DNA of 64,000 nt from Flavobacterium sp. Lineage in GTDB: Bacteria; Bacteroidota; Bacteroidia; Flavobacteriales; Flavobacteriaceae. Of the stretch, positions 47,749-56,800 are shown one piece after another; position 1 is the stretch's first letter, and each line of letters starts with the position of its first letter. The translations under genes and the position numbers were made by a program. The DNA lies in contig NZ_JAHEBT010000053.1 in the NCBI RefSeq assembly GCF_024642105.1, positions 62,001 to 126,000 of the forward strand. Reading direction: 5' to 3'. The notes under the pieces were generated by a model, which saw only the letters and a list, made by a program, of their open reading frames with translations, searched no databases and was not told where the DNA came from.

Positions 47749-47868
47749 ATTAGGTAAATTTTATTATACTACTTTATACTATCCAAAAATACTGATTAAA
47801 TTGGATAATTATTTTCAAAAAAGGCTTTTTGAATAAATTTAATTTAAAAATAACATAGAAGGAGGATT

Positions 47869-48531
47869 CTATTTTGGATTTTCTTCAAAATAGCGTTTTT
47901 CAATGCGTTTGATGTCTTTGATGGAATTTTTGGCCCAGGCCAATCTCTTCTCCAAAATTTCTTCTTCAGATAATTGCCAATTGATATCCGAATTACGAAG
48001 TCTGTTGGTCAAATTCTGAATGATAATCGCTGCCGATACCGAAATATTCAAACTCTCTGTAAATCCTACCATTGGAATTTTCAAAAATCCATCGGCTTCT
48101 TTCATAATTTCTTCTGACAAACCGTCTATTTCTGTTCCAAAAAACAAAGCGCTGGGTTTAGAAATATCGAAATTTTCCAATAAGCAGTCATTCTCGTGTG
48201 GCGTAGTGGCAATAATTTGATAGCCTTTATTTCGTAACGTTTGCACGCAAGCAGAAGGCGTTTCGTAGGTAGTAATATCCACCCATTTTTGAGCACCCAT
48301 CGCAATTTGTTTGTCGATACTTTTCCCGTAACGTTGTTCAATTACATTCAATTCTTGGATTCCAAAAACTTCGCAACTGCGCATTACTGCACTCGTATTG
48401 TGCATTTGAAAAACATCTTCTACTGCTATTGTAAAATGATTGGTTCTATTTTTCAGGACATTCAAAAAGCGTTCTTTTCGATTGTCTGTCAAAATATTTT
48501 CAAGAAAATTAAGGTAATCAATATCAATCAT
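47869..48531 (-). CDS. trmH: tRNA (guanosine-18-2'-O) methyltransferase, TrmH/SpoU family
   Basis: A 220-residue SPOUT methyltransferase. The three SpoU motifs are NTSAVMRSCEVFG with the catalytic Arg, LFFGTEIDGLSEE, and IPMVGFTESLNISVSAAI in the knotted SAM site. The C-terminal basic helix region is TrmH-like. I place the start at ATG 48531 (MIDIDYLNFLENIL); an upstream TTG at 48597 would translate the promoter region shared with purB. The target Gm18 is inferred from the subfamily, not shown. Confidence 0.83.
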   Translation of the reverse strand: MIDIDYLNFLENILTDNRKERFLNVLKNRTNHFTIAVEDVFQMHNTSAVMRSCEVFGIQELNVIEQRYGKSIDKQIAMGAQKWVDITTYETPSACVQTLRNKGYQIIATTPHENDCLLENFDISKPSALFFGTEIDGLSEEIMKEADGFLKIPMVGFTESLNISVSAAIIIQNLTNRLRNSDINWQLSEEEILEKRLAWAKNSIKDIKRIEKRYFEENPK

Positions 48532-48548
48532 TGTCTCTTTTTTGGAGG

Positions 48549-48575
48549 CAAAAATAGTAAAAAGGTTTATATTTG
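48549..48575. promoter_or_regulatory. Compact bidirectional promoter for trmH and purB
   Basis: A minus-strand TATTTTTG (48549-48556) for trmH and a plus-strand TATATTTG (48568-48575) for purB are 11 bases apart. A plus-strand TTTG at 48541-48544 could be the purB -33 box. The two promoters overlap. Confidence 0.5.
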
Positions 48576-48599
48576 CACTTTCGAAAAAACAACACAAAA

Positions 48600-49946
48600 A
48601 TGACTACTCTAAACGAATTGAATGCCATCTCTCCTATCGACGGAAGATACAGAAATAAAACCCTTTCTTTAGCTCCTTTTTTCTCGGAAGAAGCTTTAAT
48701 CAAATACCGCGTTTTAATTGAGATTGAATACTTCATTGCTTTGTGTGAAGTGCCTTTACCTCAACTTAAAAATGTAAATTCCAATTTATTCGATAGTTTG
48801 CGTGCTATCTACAAAAATTTTTCTACCGAAGATGCGCTTTGGATTAAAGAAACCGAGAAAGTAACCAATCACGATGTGAAAGCGGTAGAATATTTCATCA
48901 AGGATGCTTTCGAAAAATTAGGTTTATCAGAATACAAAGAATTCATTCACTTCGGATTAACTTCTCAAGATATTAATAATACAGCGATTCCGCTTTCGAC
49001 AAAAGAAGCGTTTGAAAAAGTATACATGCCCTCTTTAATTGGTTTGATTTCAAAACTAAAAGAATTAAGCACCGAATGGCGTGACATCCCAATGCTAGCA
49101 CGTACTCACGGACAACCCGCTTCTCCTACTCGTTTAGGAAAAGAAATTGGTGTTTTTGTAGAGCGTTTAGAAGAGCAAATGCGTTTGTTGTTCAATATTC
49201 CGTTTGCAGCTAAATTCGGTGGTGCCACTGGAAATTACAATGCCCACCACGTGGCGTATCCACAAATTGATTGGAAACAATTTGGCGATACCTTTGTAGA
49301 GAACAATTTAGGTTTACACCACTCCTTCCCTACTACACAAATTGAACATTACGATCACTTTGCTGCTTTTTTTGATGCCTTAAAAAGGATCAACACCATT
49401 ATCATTGACTTGGATCGAGACATTTGGACGTATGTGTCAATGGAGTATTTCAAACAAAAAATCAAAGCAGGAGAAATTGGTTCTTCGGCTATGCCCCATA
49501 AAGTAAACCCTATTGACTTTGAAAATTCAGAAGGTAACTTAGGAATTGCCAATGCTATTTTTGAACATTTATCGGCTAAATTGCCTATTTCAAGATTGCA
49601 ACGTGATTTAACTGACAGTACTGTTCTACGAAATATTGGTGTACCCATGGGACACACTATTATTGCTTTTGAGGCGACCTTAAAAGGATTGAACAAATTG
49701 TTGTTAAACGAACCAAAATTCCACGAGGATTTAGAAAGAAACTGGGCGGTAGTCGCCGAAGCTATCCAAACCATTCTACGTCGTGAGGCGTATCCAAATC
49801 CTTATGAAGCATTAAAAGGTTTAACCAGAACGAACGAAGCGATTACCAAAGAATCGATTCATAGTTTCATTGCAACTTTAGAGGTTAGCGATGCTATTAA
49901 AACGGAATTAATGCAAATTACACCAAGTAATTTCGTGGGGATTTAA
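48600..49946 (+). CDS. purB: Adenylosuccinate lyase
   Basis: A 448-residue fumarase-superfamily lyase acting twice in purine synthesis (SAICAR and adenylosuccinate cleavage). The signature SSAMPHKVNPIDFENSEGNLG is present, as are HFGLTSQDINNTA and ARTHGQPASPTRLG. Its last 50 bases (49897-49946) are repeated almost exactly at 58437-58486, the far side of the restriction island. The gene is intact, so the junction restores its C-terminus (TPSNFVGI). ATG 48600 is used; a TTG at 48573 lies in the promoter. Confidence 0.95.
   Translation: MTTLNELNAISPIDGRYRNKTLSLAPFFSEEALIKYRVLIEIEYFIALCEVPLPQLKNVNSNLFDSLRAIYKNFSTEDALWIKETEKVTNHDVKAVEYFIKDAFEKLGLSEYKEFIHFGLTSQDINNTAIPLSTKEAFEKVYMPSLIGLISKLKELSTEWRDIPMLARTHGQPASPTRLGKEIGVFVERLEEQMRLLFNIPFAAKFGGATGNYNAHHVAYPQIDWKQFGDTFVENNLGLHHSFPTTQIEHYDHFAAFFDALKRINTIIIDLDRDIWTYVSMEYFKQKIKAGEIGSSAMPHKVNPIDFENSEGNLGIANAIFEHLSAKLPISRLQRDLTDSTVLRNIGVPMGHTIIAFEATLKGLNKLLLNEPKFHEDLERNWAVVAEAIQTILRREAYPNPYEALKGLTRTNEAITKESIHSFIATLEVSDAIKTELMQITPSNFVGI
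49897..49946 (+). repeat. Direct repeat, left copy (candidate attachment site in the purB 3' end)
   Basis: Fifty bases ending with the purB stop codon match 58437-58486 in the same orientation at 48 positions. The differences are G/A at 49904/58444 and G/C at 49940/58480. Both are third-codon-position changes that keep Thr and Gly. Confidence 0.85.
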
Positions 49947-49983
49947 ATTAAGTAATCAGTTCTCAGCATATCAGTAAACAGAT

Positions 49984-50018
49984 GATCCTACTAATTTATT
50001 TTAGTAGGATTTTTTTAT
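49984..50018. terminator. Terminator between purB and hsdR
   Basis: ATCCTACTA, loop ATTTATTT, TAGTAGGAT, then seven T. It lies inside the island end and so was probably brought in with it. Confidence 0.8.
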
Positions 50019-50047
50019 TTAGTATAATTGATTACAAGTTATACAAC

Positions 50048-53000
50048 TTAATAAATTGATTCTCTACTAAAAACATCCGCCAAACTTTGACTTTGAGCAA
50101 TAACTCTGTCGGCTTCCATTTTAGCAACATCTGGAGGATAACCGTAACGCATTAATATTTTCTTTACTGTTAATCTTAATTGAGCTCTGACATCATCACG
50201 TTTACTCCAATCTACTGTTGCATTTTTCCGGATTACATCAACTATCGTATGAATCAAATCTTTCATTTTATCATCATCTAAAAATGATGTAGAATCATTC
50301 TCTTTTAGTACACTATAAAAAGCAAACTCTTCTGGTGTTAATCCTAAATCTTTTGATTTTTTATCTTCTAATTGCAATTCTTTTGCAATCTCGGATAGCT
50401 CTGCTAACACCTGTGCAGAATCGATTTGATTGTTATGATAACGCTTCACAACTGACTCTAACATTTCGGAGAATTTCTTGCCTTGAACTAGATTTTTTGT
50501 TTTACGAACTTTCACTTCGTCACTCAATAATTTTTTTAGTAATTCAAATGCAAGGTTTTTTTGTTGCATATTTTTTACTTCCAACAAAAACTCGTCTGAC
50601 AAAATACCAACCGATGGTGCTTTTATTCCTGCTGCTTCAAATATGTCAATTACACCATCGCTTGATAATGCTTCATCCACAATTTGTTTTATAGCAGTTT
50701 CTACCTCGTAATCTGATTTAACACCATTACTATTGAATTTATTTATTCTTGATTTTACAGCTTGAAAAAATGCCACGCCATCTTTTATTCTATCAGCATC
50801 TGCACTTGGAATTGACATTGCAAATAATCTAGAGAGCAAAGTAACTTCTTTTAAAAAACGGTCTTTTAAAGTGTCACTCGATAAAATAAAGTTTTGTGCA
50901 CCCAATAAAACTTGTAATTTTTGTGACGTTTCTGAACTAAAATAGGCTTTGAAATTATAGCCATTAAACATTTGCTCTATTACTTCAAACTTCTCTTTCA
51001 TTCCTGCAATAGCTTCTTTTATATCAAATATTGGTGTTCCTTCACCGCCACTTTGCAAATAGATTGTCATTGCGTTTCTTAAATCTTGTCCAATTCCAAT
51101 GTAGTCAACAATTAATCCTCCTGGTTTGTCTTTATAAACTCGATTTACTCTTGCAATGGCTTGCATCAAATTAGCTCCCTGCATTTTTTTATCAATGTAC
51201 ATCGTATTCAAACTTGGAGCATCAAATCCAGTAAGCCACATATCCCTAACAATAACTAATTTTAGTTCATCATTAGGATCTTTCATTCTTGTTGCTAAAT
51301 CTTTACGCTGTTTTTTGGTAGTATGATGTGGTTGTAACAAAGCAATATCATCTGACGAGCTCGTCATGATAACCTTTATTTTTCCTTTATCTATATCAGT
51401 ATTATGCCATTCGGGTTTTAAAGCAATTATTTCTTGATATAATTTAGCACATATCGTTCTAGTCATACACACAATCATTGCCTTACCTTCGAACACTTCT
51501 TGACGATTTACGAAATGGCTTACAATGTCTTTAGCAATATCTTTCAATCGGTCAGGATGTCCTACAACCGCATCAATAGTGGCTACTTTCTGTTTGGCTT
51601 TTTCTAATTGTTCTTCGGTAGCATCAGATATGGCGTTGATTTCAGCATCGATTGTGGCTGTTGTGACATCGTCTAATTTAATTTTTATTAACCGTGATTC
51701 ATAACTAATAGGCACAGTTGCACCATCGTCAACTGATTGTTTGATGTCGTAAACATCTATATAATCGCCAAAAACGGCTGGTGTAGATTTGTCTTCTTTT
51801 TCTATCGGTGTCCCTGTAAATCCTATGTAAGAAGCATTAGGCAAAGCATCACGCAAATATTTGGCATTACCATAGCGTGTTTCCATACCATCTTTAGTTT
51901 CGAACTCTTTACCTGCAAAACCATATTGACTTCGGTGTGCTTCATCGGCAACCACAACTATATTGGTACGTTCGGATAACGTGTCGTAAACATTGCCTGT
52001 TTCAGGTGAAAACTTTTGAATGGTAGTAAAGATTACACCACCACCTGAAACTTTTAATAGTTCTTTAATGTGTTCTCGGTTTTCGGCTTGAATGGGTTTT
52101 TGACGTAATAAACCAACACAGTTTCCAAAAGTTCCAAATAATTGGTCGTCTAGATCATTACGGTCGGTTAACATTACAATGGTTGGGTTTTCCATTAGCG
52201 GATGCGTTATGATTTCACCACAATAAAAAACCATTGTCAACGATTTACCACTTCCTTGCGTGTGCCAAACTACTCCAGCTTTTCTGTCGCCATCAGTATT
52301 GTTTGTGGCTCTTATGGTTTGCGCCACTGCCTTTTGTACGGCATAATATTGATGATAAGCTGCTACTTTTTTAACCTTTGTTTGAAAAATTAATCCTGTT
52401 TTTTGGTCTTTCTTTTCTTCTGATTCAAAAACAGTACAATAGCGAATTAATTCTACCAATGTTTTTCTATCTAACATATATTCTGTTAGAATTTGTAATT
52501 CGGTTTTAATTTCTGCCTTTTCTTGTTTTGGGGCTTTCCAAGGTAAATATCTCGAAAAAGGTGCAGAGACACTCGATGCCTTGGCATCAATACCATCAGA
52601 AATAACACAAAGTGCATTGTAATAAAAAATACTTGGAACTGTACATTTATAGGTTTGTATTTGTTGAAAGGCTTTTAGTACTGTTGCTTTTTCATCGGCA
52701 GCATTTTTTAATTCGATAAAAACTAATGGTAAACCATTAATGTAAATTACTACATCAAAACGTTTTTCATTGTTATTTTCTTTGACTACTAATTGATTGA
52801 CAACCCAAAAACTATTATTCTCAAAGTTTTCTGTATCAAGCAAAGTAACCGGAATACCAATAGTGTTTTCGCCTTTGGTGTATTCAACTGTTACACCATT
52901 GGTAAGATGGTTATGGAAACGCTCGTTGTTTTCCATTATATCTTCTGTACCCAAATTGATTATTTTTTGAAATGCTTCAACTCGTGCTGATTCAGGAAGC

Positions 53001-53176
53001 GTAGGATTCAATTTTTTTAAACACTCTTTAAAATGATTTTCTAAAATAACCGAAGCAAAGTTTTCTCTTTGGGCATTATCACTATATGGCGCAATATCTG
53101 GACCATAAAAATAAATATAGCCTTGCTCTTGTAATTGAGCAATTAGTGATTGTTCTATGTGGTTTTCATTAATCAT
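50048..53176 (-). CDS. hsdR: Type I restriction enzyme, HsdR subunit
   Basis: A 1042-residue translocating nuclease subunit. The N-terminal PD-(D/E)xK nuclease is seen in RFDVVIYINGLPLVFIELK (about 138-156). The helicase region has Walker A THTQGSGKS-like TQGSGKS (about 303-310), the DEAH box VVADEAHRSQYG (about 408), GFTGTPIE, and motif VI QAIARVNR. The helical C-terminal part binds HsdM/S. Length is normal for HsdR. It lies 140 bases after the small gene at 53317 and probably has its own promoter. All catalytic motifs look intact. Confidence 0.95.
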   Translation of the reverse strand: MINENHIEQSLIAQLQEQGYIYFYGPDIAPYSDNAQRENFASVILENHFKECLKKLNPTLPESARVEAFQKIINLGTEDIMENNERFHNHLTNGVTVEYTKGENTIGIPVTLLDTENFENNSFWVVNQLVVKENNNEKRFDVVIYINGLPLVFIELKNAADEKATVLKAFQQIQTYKCTVPSIFYYNALCVISDGIDAKASSVSAPFSRYLPWKAPKQEKAEIKTELQILTEYMLDRKTLVELIRYCTVFESEEKKDQKTGLIFQTKVKKVAAYHQYYAVQKAVAQTIRATNNTDGDRKAGVVWHTQGSGKSLTMVFYCGEIITHPLMENPTIVMLTDRNDLDDQLFGTFGNCVGLLRQKPIQAENREHIKELLKVSGGGVIFTTIQKFSPETGNVYDTLSERTNIVVVADEAHRSQYGFAGKEFETKDGMETRYGNAKYLRDALPNASYIGFTGTPIEKEDKSTPAVFGDYIDVYDIKQSVDDGATVPISYESRLIKIKLDDVTTATIDAEINAISDATEEQLEKAKQKVATIDAVVGHPDRLKDIAKDIVSHFVNRQEVFEGKAMIVCMTRTICAKLYQEIIALKPEWHNTDIDKGKIKVIMTSSSDDIALLQPHHTTKKQRKDLATRMKDPNDELKLVIVRDMWLTGFDAPSLNTMYIDKKMQGANLMQAIARVNRVYKDKPGGLIVDYIGIGQDLRNAMTIYLQSGGEGTPIFDIKEAIAGMKEKFEVIEQMFNGYNFKAYFSSETSQKLQVLLGAQNFILSSDTLKDRFLKEVTLLSRLFAMSIPSADADRIKDGVAFFQAVKSRINKFNSNGVKSDYEVETAIKQIVDEALSSDGVIDIFEAAGIKAPSVGILSDEFLLEVKNMQQKNLAFELLKKLLSDEVKVRKTKNLVQGKKFSEMLESVVKRYHNNQIDSAQVLAELSEIAKELQLEDKKSKDLGLTPEEFAFYSVLKENDSTSFLDDDKMKDLIHTIVDVIRKNATVDWSKRDDVRAQLRLTVKKILMRYGYPPDVAKMEADRVIAQSQSLADVFSRESIY

Positions 53177-53238
53177 TTTAAACTATTTAAAAATGTATTT
53201 AATTGTATTTTACATTGTTATTATTAAAAATGTTGCAG

Positions 53239-53273
53239 TTTGTTTGTTTATATTAAAACATAATGTATCTTTG
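53239..53273 (+). promoter_or_regulatory. Plus-strand promoter pointing antisense into the island operon
   Basis: TTTG (53243-53246), a 19-base spacer and TATCTTTG (53266-53273): a perfect Bacteroidetes promoter, but no plus-strand gene follows. Transcription would run antisense to the gene at 53317-53808. Confidence 0.4.
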
Positions 53274-53302
53274 CACCATCTCAATGACCAAGTGTTAAAG
53301 GA

Positions 53303-53336
53303 GAAAAGAAGCCGCCTTAATCAGCGGTTTCGGCAT
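53303..53336 (-). terminator. Possible terminator after the five-gene hsdM operon
   Basis: On the minus strand CCGC-TGATTAAG-GCGG overlaps the stop codon of the gene at 53317 and is followed by CTTCTTTTC. The stem is short, so the call is tentative. Confidence 0.35.
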
Positions 53337-53808
53337 TTATATACTCCTCGTATTCTTTTAAATATTTCTGTAATCTGTGCTTATATTCTATAAAATAGGC
53401 AGTCCAAGGCAAAATAAAATCTATTCTATCATCTAAAATTACTAGATATTGTGCTTCTTCGTGAAGAATTAATATTCTGTTATTTCTTCCTCTTTTATTT
53501 CTCCATACTTTTAAACTAATACATTTCGATTTGTCTATTATTGGTTTGGGATAACCCATTCTTTCCATTCTTCTAAAATCGGGAATTCTTTCGTTTTCAA
53601 TATCTCCTGAATGTGTAAAATGATAATAAGTATATTCTTTACCATCTACTATTGGGTGTGCTTTAAGTCCCAACCTTTTACCTTCAAAAATAGGTTTGTT
53701 AATTACAAAATCATTTCTGAAAATAGCATAAACTGCTTCATTGAAAGAGTGATAATCACCTCCAAATTCATTTATCTCTATTATTTCGGGTAATGTAACT
53801 AACTTCAT
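53317..53808 (-). CDS. Small protein of unknown function, possible BECR-fold-like nuclease, coupled to DUF3800
   Basis: 163 residues, soluble, no signal peptide. The middle holds KEYTYYHFTHSGDIENERIP (His63, His66) and PDFRRMERMGYPKPII. The C-terminal 65 residues (ISLKVWRNKRGRNNRILIL, EEAQYLVILDDR, ILPWTAYFIE) follow the pattern of a strand-rich domain ending in a TAY motif, as seen in RelE/colicin-D-like (BECR) RNase toxins and in many small hypothetical proteins of mobile elements. This is recollection of a pattern, not a proven match. Its start overlaps the DUF3800 stop (ATGA), so the two are translationally coupled. Confidence 0.6.
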   Translation of the reverse strand: MKLVTLPEIIEINEFGGDYHSFNEAVYAIFRNDFVINKPIFEGKRLGLKAHPIVDGKEYTYYHFTHSGDIENERIPDFRRMERMGYPKPIIDKSKCISLKVWRNKRGRNNRILILHEEAQYLVILDDRIDFILPWTAYFIEYKHRLQKYLKEYEEYINAETAD

Positions 53809-54506
53809 ACTTCCGAATTTTTAGGTTTCCAAATGAAAATATTGGTTTTCATTTCCTTATATAACGTTGAGTTTAATAAGCTATAACCTGACCTTTCTTG
53901 AATTCTTTTTATGACGGCTACTTTGGCGTTATTTGTATTTAAACCTCTATGTAAATATCCAATTGCTCCAATAAGTAAATCGGCTAGAGGCAATAATTCT
54001 ACTTCGTGCGATTTAATTTGTTGCAGGTTTTTTATAATTTTTTTATCATAATCATAATGGCTGCTTCGCAAGACTTGTTTTAGTTTATCGACTTTTGCTT
54101 GCCCTTGTGTATCTTTTATATCTATGTAAATGTTGTACGAATTACTAGGTTCTAAAATTACTTTTATCAAATCAAAGTACATTTTATAATAGAAATCGTC
54201 GTGGGTTTGATTGAATTTTTCGTGGTCTAAGACTTCTTTATTTACCACTAAAGCTCTAAAATGCAAATCGTCATCATCAAAAAAATAATCAATTAAACTC
54301 ATATAAAAATCTTGTTTGGCTGGTGAAATTTTATTCCATTTTACCTCAAAATTTTCAGATAAGCCGTGCTTAGTTTTTATTTCTCGTAACCGTTTGAAAA
54401 TTTCTTTTTTCTTATCTTTTAAGCACCAAATACCACCCAAAACCATAAAACTACTGGAGTCGTTGGGTAAGTGGCAACTTTCATCACAATATATGTTATA
54501 TTCCAT
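53805..54506 (-). CDS. DUF3800 domain protein (predicted RNase H-like fold)
   Basis: 233 residues. The opening IYCDESCH (Asp8, Glu9), the internal strand YNIYIDIKD (Asp129, Asp132) and the helix LLPLADLLIGAIGY (Asp176) form the acidic pattern that defines DUF3800. This family is thought to have an RNase H-like fold and is frequent in prophages and defence islands. A nuclease role is thus inferred. It sits 17 bases after the PIN gene and overlaps the next small gene by 4 bases. Confidence 0.8.
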   Translation of the reverse strand: MEYNIYCDESCHLPNDSSSFMVLGGIWCLKDKKKEIFKRLREIKTKHGLSENFEVKWNKISPAKQDFYMSLIDYFFDDDDLHFRALVVNKEVLDHEKFNQTHDDFYYKMYFDLIKVILEPSNSYNIYIDIKDTQGQAKVDKLKQVLRSSHYDYDKKIIKNLQQIKSHEVELLPLADLLIGAIGYLHRGLNTNNAKVAVIKRIQERSGYSLLNSTLYKEMKTNIFIWKPKNSEV

Positions 54507-54523
54507 TACTAGTTATTTTTGGT

Positions 54524-55537
54524 TTATTCAAATTTTTCTTTTAAAAAACTTGCTACTTCTTCATCATCAATAATCTCTTTTCTACTTTCGAATAATGGAC
54601 CAAGTAATTCTTTAATTTGCGGTTTTTCAATAATCCATCTAATTTGGTTGTTCTTCCAAGATGCATTTAATATTTTTAAAATTTCCTGATTATTGAAAAA
54701 CGCTGTGTATGACAATAATTTATCAACCAGATCATCGGTTTGATTGAAACTAGCAGTTATAACTAATTCATCTATCAATGAACTATATTCATTCCTAATA
54801 CAAGAACTGACAATTTCGCCTGTATCGGTTTCAATTACATATTCTTGCCCTTCAAATTCAATTAATACTACTATATTGTCACTAATGTTATACCAATATT
54901 CTTTAATATTTTCTTTTGTAATAGTAAGTTCTAGTTCGGTATTAATCTTTTCAATAAAATAATCATCATAAAATTGAGATATACCGTGCTTTTTGAAATC
55001 CTCATAGGAATCAATTATAATAATATTTGGATGATTTGTTAATGCCTCTTTAAACCTAGCATCTTTTGCAAAAACAAACACATACTTATTTGGTATTTCT
55101 TGCAAATACTCCAGAATTGTGAAATAAATTAATGCGTCTTTAAAACCTTTATCTGTATTGTCTCCAGCTTCAAAAGGAGCTTTTTTAAGAATTGCTAACT
55201 CTTTTATTTGAGGTAGAACATTATGGTTTTTTAAGTCAATTGTTTCAAATGGAATTGTTTCTTCTTCAAGCAGTTTTTGAATATAATCTTCAACATCAAA
55301 AGATTTTGTATTTGCTTCATCAACACCAATTAATTTGTGAAACGGATTGGTTAAAAATTTGGTTTTATTACTTACTAAATTGCTTCTTTTTTGTCTTTTG
55401 ATTTCTTGAATAACAGTGTCAGGAATAACAATGTCAGCATCTTGTGTAAAACGTTCTAATATTTCACGACCACCCAAAAAATTATTGATTTCAGGATTTC
55501 TTACTACGTTAGTATCAAAAATAACTTTATCTCTCAT
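54524..55537 (-). CDS. PIN-domain ribonuclease-like protein inside the hsd operon
   Basis: 337 residues. The N-terminal 170 residues are a PIN domain with the expected acidic tetrad: Asp8 in IFDTNVV, Glu45 in VIQEIKRQK, Asp134 in GFKDALIY and Asp159 in FAKDARF. The arrangement is close to the PIN_4/DUF4935 type. The C-terminal 160 residues (about 180-337) are an extra domain, beta-rich at IVVLIEFEGQEYVIETDTGE and then helical. PIN domains cut RNA. It begins 3 bases after hsdS ends, so it is expressed with the modification subunits. No antitoxin-like small gene precedes it. Confidence 0.85.
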   Translation of the reverse strand: MRDKVIFDTNVVRNPEINNFLGGREILERFTQDADIVIPDTVIQEIKRQKRSNLVSNKTKFLTNPFHKLIGVDEANTKSFDVEDYIQKLLEEETIPFETIDLKNHNVLPQIKELAILKKAPFEAGDNTDKGFKDALIYFTILEYLQEIPNKYVFVFAKDARFKEALTNHPNIIIIDSYEDFKKHGISQFYDDYFIEKINTELELTITKENIKEYWYNISDNIVVLIEFEGQEYVIETDTGEIVSSCIRNEYSSLIDELVITASFNQTDDLVDKLLSYTAFFNNQEILKILNASWKNNQIRWIIEKPQIKELLGPLFESRKEIIDDEEVASFLKEKFE

Positions 55538-55540
55538 ATC

Positions 55541-56800
55541 CTAAACTTTAAATTCATTTACACGGATTTCCCCAGTCATTAATCTTGGTAATAATTCATC
55601 TCTTGTTTGGGTTAGTGATTTTATAGTTATTTTATTTAATGAAATTTTGGTTGTTGTGCTATTTGCTATTTCTGAAAACTTTTTGATTAAGTTAAAGTCA
55701 GTTGGCAATAATAACTGATATTCAGGAATTGCTCTTTTTGACAAATGCAAAACTGTGGTTCCATTTGAGTATCCAACACAATGCCCTTTGAAAGCTTTAT
55801 CTTTCATTAAATAATATAAAAAAGAGGAGCTTATGTCTTTGTGTAATGATATAATTTTTACCAAATCCATCGTTATGTACATTTTTATAAATCCACCGTC
55901 ATCAAATATGAAAGCAGGATTACCCAAAACTTCGGCGTCTTGTGTCAAATCAGTGTGAGCGACTACAAGGTCTCCAATTTTAACTTCTTGATTATCTTTT
56001 GGGTTTCCTCTAAATGGTTTAAATCCTCTTGTTTGAAATCCACCATTTCTATCAAAACTCTTCAAGGTAACTAGTGCTTCATCACTGTACTCAACTAATT
56101 CGTTTCCTTTATATGAATATCCATTTACAGTAGCTACTAACTCATTTAATTGAAATATTCTCCAACCATCAGGCAATTCATCTCCAATTTGATATTTTCC
56201 AAACCATTCAGTAAAAATAGTTTGTGCTGTTTCTTCAAGTGTCTTGTTTTGGTCTTGTAGTAATTCTATTTTATTATCAAATGATTCAATAATTTGGGTA
56301 ATTGCATTTTGTTCAACTAAAGGAGGAAGTATTATTTTTAAATTTTTAACAGCTTCTTTTGTTATTGTATTTGTCACAGAACCTAATGCAAAACTTTTTA
56401 CATACTTTTCATTAACCTTTAGATAGTAATATATAAATTTTGGATTTGCTTTTTCTTTATTAATTCTGATAAGGAATAAATTCATAGCTAATGAAATAGG
56501 TCTATTTAATTTTGGCGCATAATAAATTGAACCTGCATTTGCTATTTTATTCATTATCAAATCATCATCAAAAACTTTTGATTTTGAAAGAAAGTTGTAT
56601 GCTTTTTCTGTAATATATTTGTTGTTTTTTGTGAAATCATTTTGCTCGAAATTGGTAGTTCTTATCATTAAGGCAAAATCTTCCTTATCCAAAAGTTCAA
56701 CATTTTCTTTGAGCTTTTTATATGCTCCGTTTGAATGGTAATCAGTAAGTAACATTATTACTTCCGATAAATCTACTGTATCCCATATTTCACTTTTCAT
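55541..56800 (-). CDS. hsdS: Type I restriction-modification specificity subunit HsdS
   Basis: 419 residues with two target-recognition domains (about 1-150 and 205-370), each followed by a conserved helix: PPLVEQNAITQIIESFDNKIELLQ (about 175-200, given in parts PPLVEQNAITQ and FDNKIELL) and the C-terminal ISLNKITIKSLTQTRDELLP. Each domain should read one half of a bipartite DNA site. Overlap with hsdM is 4 bases (ATGA). The recognition sequence cannot be deduced. Such genes recombine fast. Confidence 0.92.
   Translation of the reverse strand: MKSEIWDTVDLSEVIMLLTDYHSNGAYKKLKENVELLDKEDFALMIRTTNFEQNDFTKNNKYITEKAYNFLSKSKVFDDDLIMNKIANAGSIYYAPKLNRPISLAMNLFLIRINKEKANPKFIYYYLKVNEKYVKSFALGSVTNTITKEAVKNLKIILPPLVEQNAITQIIESFDNKIELLQDQNKTLEETAQTIFTEWFGKYQIGDELPDGWRIFQLNELVATVNGYSYKGNELVEYSDEALVTLKSFDRNGGFQTRGFKPFRGNPKDNQEVKIGDLVVAHTDLTQDAEVLGNPAFIFDDGGFIKMYITMDLVKIISLHKDISSSFLYYLMKDKAFKGHCVGYSNGTTVLHLSKRAIPEYQLLLPTDFNLIKKFSEIANSTTTKISLNKITIKSLTQTRDELLPRLMTGEIRVNEFKV

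Noticed and set aside
49952..50035. Inverted repeat GTAATCA (49952-49958) / TGATTAC (50029-50035) around the purB terminator as a transposon end
   Set aside because: Only 7 bp, found by eye near a hairpin in AT-rich DNA; likely chance.
53157..53393. 78-codon plus-strand frame between hsdR and the small nuclease gene
   Set aside because: It begins before the only plus-strand promoter, has no recognisable domain and runs antisense to real genes.
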